Positions 24,605 to 31,858 of a stretch of DNA of 64,000 bases are shown here, one piece after another (position 1 is the first letter of the stretch; every line of letters starts with the position of its first letter). The notes under the pieces are model-generated. The model had not been told where the DNA came from, ran no database searches, and saw nothing but the letters and a program-made list of their open reading frames with translations. The DNA comes from Haloarculaceae archaeon H-GB1-1 (GTDB lineage Archaea; Halobacteriota; Halobacteria; Halobacteriales; Haloarculaceae): assembly GCA_029688825.1 (NCBI GenBank), contig JARUKX010000015.1, positions 1 to 64,000 on the forward strand, written 5' to 3'. The position numbers and the translations under genes were made by a program.

Positions 24605-25066
24605 TCAGTCCTCCTCGAACCACAGTTCCTCGTAGTCCTCGCGGTTCTCCCCGGCGTCGAGCGCGAGCGGTTCGACCGCGACCACGTGCTTCAGTGCTCG
24701 CGGTCCGCCCACGGACGACGAGACGAACCGCGGGAAGTCGCTCGCCGGTCGCTCGACGGCGTCGAGCGCCACGAGCGACCCCATCAAGTCGACCATCGGG
24801 ATGCAGGCACAGTATCCGTCGGCGGACTCGACGCGTACGTGCGTCGTCGTCTCCGGCATCGACGCCGCGTCGACGAGGTCGGCCAACGGGACGCCGGTCC
24901 AGTCGTCTTCGATCCAGTCCCCGGACGCGCACTCGAAGCCGATCCTGCGCGACCGCACCTGGACCGACGACACTTCGCCGGCGGCCGCCAGCGAACTGGG
25001 TATCGTCACCGGGGTCGCTCCCTCGACGACGACGGACTGCTCGACGCGTTCGTTATTCGGTGTCAT
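24605..25066 (-). CDS. Sulfite-oxidase-fold Moco-binding-like protein (153 aa)
   Basis: A short molybdopterin-oxidoreductase domain of the sulfite oxidase/YedY fold. VQVRSRRIGFECASGDW contains the cysteine expected to bind Mo, followed by TGVPLADLVDAA (the family's W-x-G-V-x-L-x-x-L). VRVESADGYCACIPMVDLMG and a C-terminal GGPRALKHVVAVEPL complete the domain. At 153 residues it lacks the dimerisation domain of full sulfite oxidase. It heads the importer operon, with the next gene one base after its stop. It may be a Moco protein or sensor linked to Mo/W status. The start at 25066 (MTPNNERVEQS) is the ATG nearest the conserved domain. Confidence 0.72.
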   Translation of the reverse strand: MTPNNERVEQSVVVEGATPVTIPSSLAAAGEVSSVQVRSRRIGFECASGDWIEDDWTGVPLADLVDAASMPETTTHVRVESADGYCACIPMVDLMGSLVALDAVERPASDFPRFVSSSVGGPRALKHVVAVEPLALDAGENREDYEELWFEED

Positions 25067-25302
25067 AGTTTCGTACGCTGTGTTCCGGCGACGTTGTGCC
25101 GTCGTGCGTCGACTCGCAGTCGGCGGCACGGGTCGCGTTCTGCGTGGATTTCGATGCCACAGGTGAAAAGCCGTTTGCGTGTTCTCGCGGACGAGGAATC
25201 CCGTCCACGGCGGTACGAGGGGCCACTGCGTGGTCGGCCTCCTTCAAGGCCCGTCGAACGAGGGGGGTGAACTGAACGGAGTCCGGGTCCTACGCCTCGA
25301 CC

Positions 25303-26211
25303 ATGAACGTCGTCGAGGACGTGACGGAACTGATTGGAGAGACACCGCTCGTACGACTCGCTTCGTTGCACCCGAACGTGCTGGCGAAGGTCGAACGGTC
25401 GAACCCTGGTGGGTCGGTCAAAGACCGCATCGCGCTGTCGATGCTCGAACGAGCGGCGGCCGCTGGAGCGCTCGACGCCGACACGACGGTCGTCGAACCG
25501 ACGAGCGGGAACACCGGCATCGGACTCGCGGCCGTCTGCGCCGCTCGGGGATACGACCTCCTGCTGGTCATGCCCGAATCGATGAGCGAGGAACGCCGCG
25601 CGCTCCTGCGGGCCTACGGTGCCGACCTCGAACTCACGCCCGCCGACGGCGGGATGGACGGCGCGGTCCAGCGCGCGTTCGATATCGCGGACGGCCGCGA
25701 CGACGCCATCGTCCTGCAGCAGTTCGAGAACGAGGCGAACCCCGCCGTCCATCGGCAGACGACCGGCCCCGAGATATGGGAGGCGACCGACGGCGACGTC
25801 GACGCAATCGTCGCCGGCGTCGGCACCGGCGGCACCATCACCGGCGTCGCGGAGTACCTGAAAGAGGAACAGGAGGCGGACGTCCAGATATTCCCCGTCG
25901 AGCCCGCCGACTCGGCGGTCCTCTCCGGCGGCGACGCCGGCAGTCACGGCATCCAGGGCATCGGTGCCGGGTTCGTTCCCGAGGTCCTTCGCGAGGACCT
26001 GCTCGACGAGGTACTGACGGTCACCAGAGAGGAGTCGGTCGAAACGGCCCGCAGGCTCGCCAGCGAGGAGGGCATCCTCGCCGGCATCTCCTCGGGTGCC
26101 GCGGTTCGTGCCGCCATCGACGTCGCGGCCCGCGACGAGTTCGAGACCGTCGTCACCGTGCTTCCGGATACCGGCGAGCGATACCTCTCGACGGACCTGT
26201 ACGAAGCGTGA
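25303..26211 (+). CDS. cysK: Cysteine synthase / PLP beta-substitution enzyme
   Basis: A 302-residue fold-type II PLP enzyme that makes cysteine from O-acetylserine (or O-phosphoserine) and sulfide. Visible are the PLP lysine in NPGGSVKDR, the substrate loop TSGNTGIGLA, the phosphate-binding GTGGTITG and the C-terminal SSGAAV. Length and motif spacing are those of CysK/CysM; the donor is uncertain. It starts 35 bases after an arginine-rich open frame that I treat as non-coding. Confidence 0.9.
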   Translation: MNVVEDVTELIGETPLVRLASLHPNVLAKVERSNPGGSVKDRIALSMLERAAAAGALDADTTVVEPTSGNTGIGLAAVCAARGYDLLLVMPESMSEERRALLRAYGADLELTPADGGMDGAVQRAFDIADGRDDAIVLQQFENEANPAVHRQTTGPEIWEATDGDVDAIVAGVGTGGTITGVAEYLKEEQEADVQIFPVEPADSAVLSGGDAGSHGIQGIGAGFVPEVLREDLLDEVLTVTREESVETARRLASEEGILAGISSGAAVRAAIDVAARDEFETVVTVLPDTGERYLSTDLYEA

Positions 26212-26249
26212 AACCGCTTTCCCGACGATTCTCGACGCGACGCTGAGGG

Positions 26250-27521
26250 TCATGGTCTGACTGTTTCGAGGACCCACGTCTCCGGCGTCGCGCGTTCGAC
26301 CTCGAACGGAGTCAGCGCGTCCGGATTCGCGTCGGCGAGGTCGGCGAGGAAGGTCCGGACCGGGGACGGGTCGCGGTCGCTGACCAGCCTGAACGGCTCT
26401 CCCTCGTCGACCGCCTCGAACGCCTCCCTGACCGCCTCGTGACGGTCGTCCGGGTGGACGTCACGGAGATCGACCGCGTCTTCGGGGATCTCGGCGGTCC
26501 AGACGTCTTCGACTCGTTCGAGCACCGTCTCGCCCAACTGTTCGACTGCTGGGTCCACGTCTCCGGGCGCGGCGGTTCGCTGTAACTCCGGCGTGAAAGG
26601 AAGTTCAGCAACGACGGGTACGTCGATGTCCTCTGCACCGTCCTCGTCGGGGAACATGGCGTGCTCGTCGCCGCAGGACGGGCAGGTGAACGACTGCATG
26701 TTCCGCACGACGCCGAGGACGGGCACGTCGTTCTCGCCGAACAACTGGAGGCTGCGCTTCGTGTCCGCGACGCTCGTGTGGAAGGGCGTGGTCACGAAGA
26801 CGACGCCGTCGACGGGTACCTCCTGGAGCGTCGTCAGCACCGTGTCGCCCGTCCCCGGCGGCATGTCGATGACGAGCACGTCGTCGTTCGCCCACGCCGT
26901 CTCCTCGAACAGTTCGGTCAGCGCGTCGTGGGCCATCGCCCCGCGCCAGGCGAGCGGCTGGCCGTCGCCCATCAGCCCGACGCTCATGACCTCCATGCCG
27001 TCCGTCTGGACGGGTTTCGGGTATCCCTCCTCCGTCGAGTAGATCGGTCCCTCGACGCCGAGCAGGGCCGGCACGTTCGGGCCGTAGATGTCGGCGTCGA
27101 AGATGCTCACGTCGGCGCGTCCGGCGAGACTGCACGCGAGGTTGACGGCGACCGTACTCTTGCCGACGCCTCCCTTCGTGCTGGCCACGGCGACGACGTG
27201 GTCGAAGCCGGCGACGCCGAGCGACCGGTCGGTCTCGTCGACGGTCTCCGCCTGGACCGGCTGGATCTGCGCGTTCGCGACGCCGTCGACGGACCGGACG
27301 GCGCGGGCGACGGTTTTCATCACCGCGTCCGCTTCACGGCCGTCGAAGCCACCGAGTGACATCTCGACCGTCACGCGGCGGTCGTCGTCCACGTCGATGT
27401 CGTCGACGAGGCCCGCAGTGAGCGCGTTCACGCCAGCGTCGGGGTCCTCGACGTTCCGGAGCGCATCCTCGACCGCTTCGCAGAGCGCCGCCTGCTCGTC
27501 GGTATCGACAGTCCGGCTCAC
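26250..27521 (-). CDS. ApbC/Mrp P-loop Fe-S carrier fused to DUF2249
   Basis: A 423-residue protein in three parts. Residues 1-90 are a DUF59/MIP18-like domain. Then comes the deviant Walker A STKGGVGKST (K121) of Mrp/NBP35 with FDADIYGPN and DMPPGTGD, and C280-P-S-C283, the CXXC that bridges an Fe-S cluster in dimers. Residues about 352-423 (DLRDVHPDDRHEAVREAF, then GEPFRLVSDRDPSPVR) are a DUF2249 domain, a TusA-like fold often seen near denitrification genes. It is the last gene of the nar operon; its GTG start overlaps the HEAT gene stop (GTGA). Delivery of Fe-S to NarG/NarH is inferred from this position. Confidence 0.85.
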   Translation of the reverse strand: MSRTVDTDEQAALCEAVEDALRNVEDPDAGVNALTAGLVDDIDVDDDRRVTVEMSLGGFDGREADAVMKTVARAVRSVDGVANAQIQPVQAETVDETDRSLGVAGFDHVVAVASTKGGVGKSTVAVNLACSLAGRADVSIFDADIYGPNVPALLGVEGPIYSTEEGYPKPVQTDGMEVMSVGLMGDGQPLAWRGAMAHDALTELFEETAWANDDVLVIDMPPGTGDTVLTTLQEVPVDGVVFVTTPFHTSVADTKRSLQLFGENDVPVLGVVRNMQSFTCPSCGDEHAMFPDEDGAEDIDVPVVAELPFTPELQRTAAPGDVDPAVEQLGETVLERVEDVWTAEIPEDAVDLRDVHPDDRHEAVREAFEAVDEGEPFRLVSDRDPSPVRTFLADLADANPDALTPFEVERATPETWVLETVRP

Positions 27522-28369
27522 AGGTCCGGCCTCCGATTGAGGGAGTCGTCCATCGACGCCTGTTGGCGTCCACCCTCGAGCACGCCGCGGAACTGCCTGC
27601 GGAAGCGACCGGCGTCGGCCTCGAGCGCCCGCTGTGCGGTCCGACGGACGACCTCCACCTCGTCCTCGCGGGCGAGTTCGTGCAGCGTCTCGGACACGCG
27701 GTCGTTCTCGATGCCGCTCAGCAGATGAGCGACCCACTCGCGGACGCGGCCGCTCGGGTCGTCGACCATGTCGAGTAGTTGGTCTTCGGCGTCCTCGCCG
27801 TGGAGCTTGAACATCGAGATGGCGGCGTTTCGCCTGACTGCGTGGTGGTCGTCGTCGAGCGCGGCCGTCAGTTCCTCGGCGAACGCCTCGCGGTCGAGCC
27901 TGTCGAGCGTGACGTACGCCTCCGAGCGCGCCCACGGGTCCGGGTCGTCGGTCACTTCGAGCGCCGTCTCGCGCGCGAGCTCGCCGCCGAGTTTCCCCAG
28001 CGACTCGACCGCGAACTGCCGAACGTCGGCGTCGCAGTCCTGCAATGCCGCGCTCGAGAGCGCGTGGAGCACGTCTTCGTCTGGATTCGGGCGCTCGCTC
28101 AGCGCCAGTGCGGCCCGCCGTCGCTCGGGGACGTCCCCTGCGAGCAGGTCCTCCACGACGGACTCCGTGGCGTCGCCGACGACCGGCGTCGTGTCGGCGG
28201 CCATCATCTCCTCGTGCGTGGCCTCGCCGAGCGTGACGTCGCGGCCGACGTCGATGGTCTCCAGGCCGTCGAACTCCTCGCCGAAGCCCGGACTCGCCGC
28301 GGGGTCGAGCTGCGGGTCCGGGTCCTCCTGTATCGCTTCCTCTATCGCCCGCTTCTGTTCGTCATCCAT
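27518..28369 (-). CDS. HEAT-repeat protein in the nar operon (283 aa)
   Basis: After an acidic N-terminus (1-75), about six HEAT/PBS-lyase repeats follow, with the recurring pattern DxDxxVRRxAxxxLGKL, for example DCDADVRQFAVESLGKLGG, HHAVRRNAAISMFKLHG and SGRVREWVAHLLSG. HEAT solenoids bind other proteins. Overlaps join it to the membrane-protein gene (28362-28369) and the ApbC gene (27518-27521). A role as scaffold or maturation factor for nitrate reductase is inferred from the operon alone. Confidence 0.75.
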   Translation of the reverse strand: MDDEQKRAIEEAIQEDPDPQLDPAASPGFGEEFDGLETIDVGRDVTLGEATHEEMMAADTTPVVGDATESVVEDLLAGDVPERRRAALALSERPNPDEDVLHALSSAALQDCDADVRQFAVESLGKLGGELARETALEVTDDPDPWARSEAYVTLDRLDREAFAEELTAALDDDHHAVRRNAAISMFKLHGEDAEDQLLDMVDDPSGRVREWVAHLLSGIENDRVSETLHELAREDEVEVVRRTAQRALEADAGRFRRQFRGVLEGGRQQASMDDSLNRRPDL

Positions 28370-29273
28370 GTGTCGTCTCCTCCGATTGCCGCTCCGTCAC
28401 TGCGAGTACTGTCAGCACGAGTCCGAGGACGACCGCCGTCGCTCGCGGAACCGTCGCCGGAACGCCCGCGAGCGCGACGGTCGCGATTCCGAGCGCGGCC
28501 GTCACACGTCCGTCACGGGCGAGGCCAGCGGTCGCCGCGACCGCACCGCCGAGTCCGAGCGCGAGAACGAACAGCGACGTCCGCACGACCGCGCTCGTGA
28601 CCAGAACGGCTGCGCCCGTGACGAACGGCGCGTTCGAACCGACGAACACGATGCCGAGCGCGACGAGCGCGCCCGCGAACCACCCGCCGACGCCGGGTCG
28701 AGCGTAGACGACCGTCGCCGCGAGTGCCAGCAGGAACAGCTCCGAGCCGACAGGTCGTGTGAACGCGGGCGCGACGCCCATCGCACCCACGAGTGAGAGC
28801 CCGACAGACGCCAGCACCACCGCCGCGACGAGTCCGCGGCGCACCGCGTGCCAGTCGTTGTTCCACTCGAATCGCGGCAGGACGACGAGCGCCCCGCCCG
28901 CGACGAGCGCACCCGCTGCGGGAACGGCGGCCGCCCCGTCGGCCAACGAGAGCAGCGGGAACACGCCGACGGCGAGCAGGCCGATGCGCTCGTGCGTCGA
29001 TGCCGCGGTGAGGGCGACAGCGAGGGCCCCGACCGCAGGAACGACGTGCGCCGCGGTCATCGCCAGTGCGGGCACGCCGGGTGGCACGAGACGCGACCCC
29101 ATCGGAGCGTTCACGGCGAGTCGGACGAGCGTGACGCTCGCGACGGCGAGCAGTGCGAACGCCCCAGCGAGGACGCGGACGTTGTTCGCCAGTTCGTCGG
29201 GTGTCCACTCGCTGCCGACCGTTCCGCTCGACGACCCGCCGTCGTCCGCCCGTGCGGTCGCGCCGCGCGTCAC
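28362..29273 (-). CDS. Polytopic membrane protein in the nar operon (303 aa)
   Basis: About nine hydrophobic segments from residue 35 to the C-terminus (for example VLAGAFALLAVASVTLV and VLGLVLTVLAV). A soluble N-terminus includes ELANNVRVL. No catalytic motif was recognised, although histidines in AMTAAHVVPAVG and NNDWHAVRRG might serve as ligands. It is coupled to narJ by an ATGA overlap at 29270-29273. It is a candidate for a quinol-facing or assembly role; function unknown. Confidence 0.7.
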   Translation of the reverse strand: MTRGATARADDGGSSSGTVGSEWTPDELANNVRVLAGAFALLAVASVTLVRLAVNAPMGSRLVPPGVPALAMTAAHVVPAVGALAVALTAASTHERIGLLAVGVFPLLSLADGAAAVPAAGALVAGGALVVLPRFEWNNDWHAVRRGLVAAVVLASVGLSLVGAMGVAPAFTRPVGSELFLLALAATVVYARPGVGGWFAGALVALGIVFVGSNAPFVTGAAVLVTSAVVRTSLFVLALGLGGAVAATAGLARDGRVTAALGIATVALAGVPATVPRATAVVLGLVLTVLAVTERQSEETTHG

Positions 29274-29965
29274 GGCTCGTCCCTCCGGTCTATGTCCTCG
29301 ACGTCGGCGTCCACGAAGGCCTCGAAGAAGGCCAGCAACGGACCGTAGACGTCCGTTCCCGGTTCGTCCGCGATGGCGGCGTTCATCCCCGACGCGAGGA
29401 CGCCGAGGTGGCGGTCGTGGAAGTCGAGCCGCGCGTTCGCGGCACTCGCGTCGACGGCCGCCTCCCGCCGGCAGAGGTAGCTCGCGAACTGGAGTTCGAG
29501 CCGCGCGTGGTCGTGGTGCTGGCGGTTTGTCTGGTCGACCTCAACCCCGAAGTAGTCGTACGCGCGAGCGAGGTCGAGATTGACGTCGTTCCACGACACC
29601 TGGTCGCGGTAGCTCGACTCGTACAGCGGGACCGGCGGTCCCGAGGCGTCGAGACTGCCATCCGTGCGGTCGGTGTACTGGGCGTGGCCCAGCCTGAACA
29701 GGTCGTTGAACCGCGCACAGAGCGTTTCGTGGTCGTCCTCCGTGGCAATCGTCGGGACCGCGACGTCGAGCGACGTCTGTTCGACGAGCGCACGGAGTTC
29801 GGCCTCGAACTCGCCGGCGGCCATCGCCTCGGCGAGTTCGGCCGAGGGTTCGTCCATCGCTCGGGCGAGCAGGTCGTACACGGCTGCGCGAGCCGCCGCG
29901 TCGCGGTCGATCTCGCCGGCGAACCGGTCCCAGTCGGGGTCAGATGGTGGTGTGTCAGTGCTCAT
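29270..29965 (-). CDS. narJ: NarJ/TorD-type nitrate-reductase chaperone
   Basis: A 231-residue all-helical protein with the TorD/DmsD/NarJ family signature: ARAAVYDLLARAMDEP near the N-terminus, then ARFNDLFRLGHAQY and PPVPLYESSYRDQ (the P-x-x-P-Y-E-S block), and a C-terminal LDFHDRHLGVLASGM. Such chaperones bind the catalytic subunit's Tat signal and help Moco insertion before export. Its position after narGH and the haem-b subunit is as in known haloarchaeal nar operons. Confidence 0.85.
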   Translation of the reverse strand: MSTDTPPSDPDWDRFAGEIDRDAAARAAVYDLLARAMDEPSAELAEAMAAGEFEAELRALVEQTSLDVAVPTIATEDDHETLCARFNDLFRLGHAQYTDRTDGSLDASGPPVPLYESSYRDQVSWNDVNLDLARAYDYFGVEVDQTNRQHHDHARLELQFASYLCRREAAVDASAANARLDFHDRHLGVLASGMNAAIADEPGTDVYGPLLAFFEAFVDADVEDIDRRDEP

Positions 29966-29967
29966 GG

Positions 29968-30774
29968 TCAGGTCCGTTTGATTGCGAAGCCGGTCGCGGC
30001 AACCACGACGACGATGGCGATTCCAGCGATGGCCCAGAGCAGCCCCTGGTGTTGCGGCCCGGACGGCTGCGGCCCGAGCGGGAAGTGGTACCACTCGCTG
30101 ACGGCCTTCCGGCCGGAGCGCTCCGCGTTGGAGCCGTTCCAGACGGCGAAGGCGACGTCGACGTTGTTCTCCATCGTGATGGCGGTGCGGTTGTCCGCGT
30201 CACTGGCGAGCGGCCGGCTGTAGACGAGCGTGTACGTGCCGTTGTGGCGCGTCACGTCCGTCTCGACGGCGGGCTGTTCGAAGCTCGTCGTCGTGCTCGG
30301 GCCGCCTGCGGCCAGTTCCTCGGTCCCCTTCTCCGCGCTCCAGTACCAGACGTTGACGGGCGTGCGCGTGCTGCCCATCGCGATTGCCGGGTGCGTGCTG
30401 GTGTTCACGGGTATCTGGACGGCTGCCGCGTCGGCGAACCCGCGCGGGCCGGTCACGTTCCGGTCCGCGGTGGGGTCGCGCCAGTGCATCCGGATGTACA
30501 GCTTCTCGCCGTCCTGTGCGGCCTGCACCTCGACGGCCGAGATGCTCGTGTCGGAGGCGTCGGGCAGCCCGCTCGGGGCGCTCGACAGCGGGACCTCGGC
30601 GGCGGGCACGTCGTCCCACTCTGCGGCGTCCGCTGCGCTCAGCTGGGCGTTACCTTCGACCGATTCGACCGGGATCTCGTTCGCCGGGCGGGCGCTCACG
30701 AGCACGGGCACGACGGCCATGCCGAGCACGATGAGCGCCGCGAGCGCCAGTCGTCCGAGTTCGTCGTTACGCAT
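29968..30774 (-). CDS. Haem-b subunit, ethylbenzene-dehydrogenase gamma-like (268 aa)
   Basis: A Sec-type signal or N-terminal anchor (LALAALIVLGMAVVPVLVSA) precedes a soluble beta-rich domain with DAAEWDDVPAAEVPL, LYIRMHWRDPTADR and DVAFAVWNGSNAERSGRKAVSEWY, then a C-terminal membrane helix (about 243-264). The domain resembles the gamma subunit of ethylbenzene dehydrogenase-type (type II DMSO reductase) enzymes, which hold a haem b with Met and Lys ligands on the outer side. It probably takes electrons from the Rieske/cyt b module to NarH. It overlaps narH by eight bases. Confidence 0.78.
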   Translation of the reverse strand: MRNDELGRLALAALIVLGMAVVPVLVSARPANEIPVESVEGNAQLSAADAAEWDDVPAAEVPLSSAPSGLPDASDTSISAVEVQAAQDGEKLYIRMHWRDPTADRNVTGPRGFADAAAVQIPVNTSTHPAIAMGSTRTPVNVWYWSAEKGTEELAAGGPSTTTSFEQPAVETDVTRHNGTYTLVYSRPLASDADNRTAITMENNVDVAFAVWNGSNAERSGRKAVSEWYHFPLGPQPSGPQHQGLLWAIAGIAIVVVVAATGFAIKRT

Positions 30775-31858
30775 CGTCGAACACCTCCAGGCGGTACTGG
30801 TCCTCGTTGTTCACTGTCGTCAGGATGTCCATGAGTTCGCTGGAGCCGCCGCGCTCGACCTTCTCGCGCTCGCGCTGGATGGTCTCCAGCGCGTCGTGGA
30901 CCTCCTCGCCGAACAGCTCTTCGAGGTACTCCGGCGGGATGCGGTCCACCTCCAGCGTCTCGCCCTCGGTGTCCTGCTGAGGCGGCGCGAACGGCGGGAT
31001 GTAGTAGACGTTCGGTTGGGTCTGGTACTCGGGATGCAGGGGGAGGGCCACGCCGTAGCGCTCGACGAGCTTGTAGATTGGTCCCTGCTGGTCGTCGAGG
31101 AAGCCGACGTAGCGAAGCTGCGGCGGGCACTCGCTGGCGCACGCCGTGGGCTTCACCTCGCCGTCGGGACCCTCACCCTCGATGCGCGGGTAGCAGAAGA
31201 TGCACTTCTCGGAGGTCTTCTTCACCTCGTTGTAGTACACCTTCTTGTACGGACAGCCCTCGACGCAGTAGCGGTAGCCGCGACAGCGCTCCTGGTCGAC
31301 GAGGACGATGCCGTCCTCCTCGCGCTTGTACAGCGCCGAGCGCGGACAGGCTTCCACGCAGGAGGGATGCGTACAGTGGTTGCAGATGCGCGGGAGGTAG
31401 AAGTAGTAGGAGTTGGGGTACTCCCCGGCTCCCTGGTCTTCCTCCCAGTTGGGGCCGTACTCGGGGTCGCCGCCCTTCGGGCGGAGCGGCGTGTCGTCGC
31501 CCTCGTACATGATCTCGGAGTGGTTGAACTCCCAGGCGTCCCCGTAATCCTCCTTGCTCGGAATCTCGCCCGGTTCGCGCTCGTCGTTCGCGTCGGACTT
31601 CCAGCCGCCGCCGGACTCCTCCCAGCCGCGGGGGTAGCCCTCGCCGGGCTTCGTCTCGACGTTGTTCCAGTACATGTACTCCTGGCCGCTGCCGGAGGTC
31701 CACAGCGTCTTGCAGGCGATGGAGCAGGTCTGACAGCCGACGCACTGGTTCAGGTCCATCACCATCGCGACCTGGTGGTCGATACCGTCGGCGAGGTCGA
31801 GTCGCTGCTGGTCCTCACCGGACCCGGCGTCGTAGGCGTTCGCGTCGGAACTCATCAC
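30767..31858 (-). CDS. narH: Nitrate reductase Fe-S subunit NarH
   Basis: A 363-residue ferredoxin-like subunit with four cluster motifs: CVGCQTCSIACK near residue 37, CNHCTHPSCVEACP, CRGYRYCVEGCP and KCIFC. The third has an aromatic residue in place of one cysteine, as in the [3Fe-4S] cluster of NarH. It passes electrons from the haem-b subunit to NarG. Its ATG overlaps the narG stop (31855-31858). It has no signal of its own and is expected to be carried across the membrane with NarG by the Tat system. Confidence 0.92.
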   Translation of the reverse strand: MMSSDANAYDAGSGEDQQRLDLADGIDHQVAMVMDLNQCVGCQTCSIACKTLWTSGSGQEYMYWNNVETKPGEGYPRGWEESGGGWKSDANDEREPGEIPSKEDYGDAWEFNHSEIMYEGDDTPLRPKGGDPEYGPNWEEDQGAGEYPNSYYFYLPRICNHCTHPSCVEACPRSALYKREEDGIVLVDQERCRGYRYCVEGCPYKKVYYNEVKKTSEKCIFCYPRIEGEGPDGEVKPTACASECPPQLRYVGFLDDQQGPIYKLVERYGVALPLHPEYQTQPNVYYIPPFAPPQQDTEGETLEVDRIPPEYLEELFGEEVHDALETIQREREKVERGGSSELMDILTTVNNEDQYRLEVFDDA

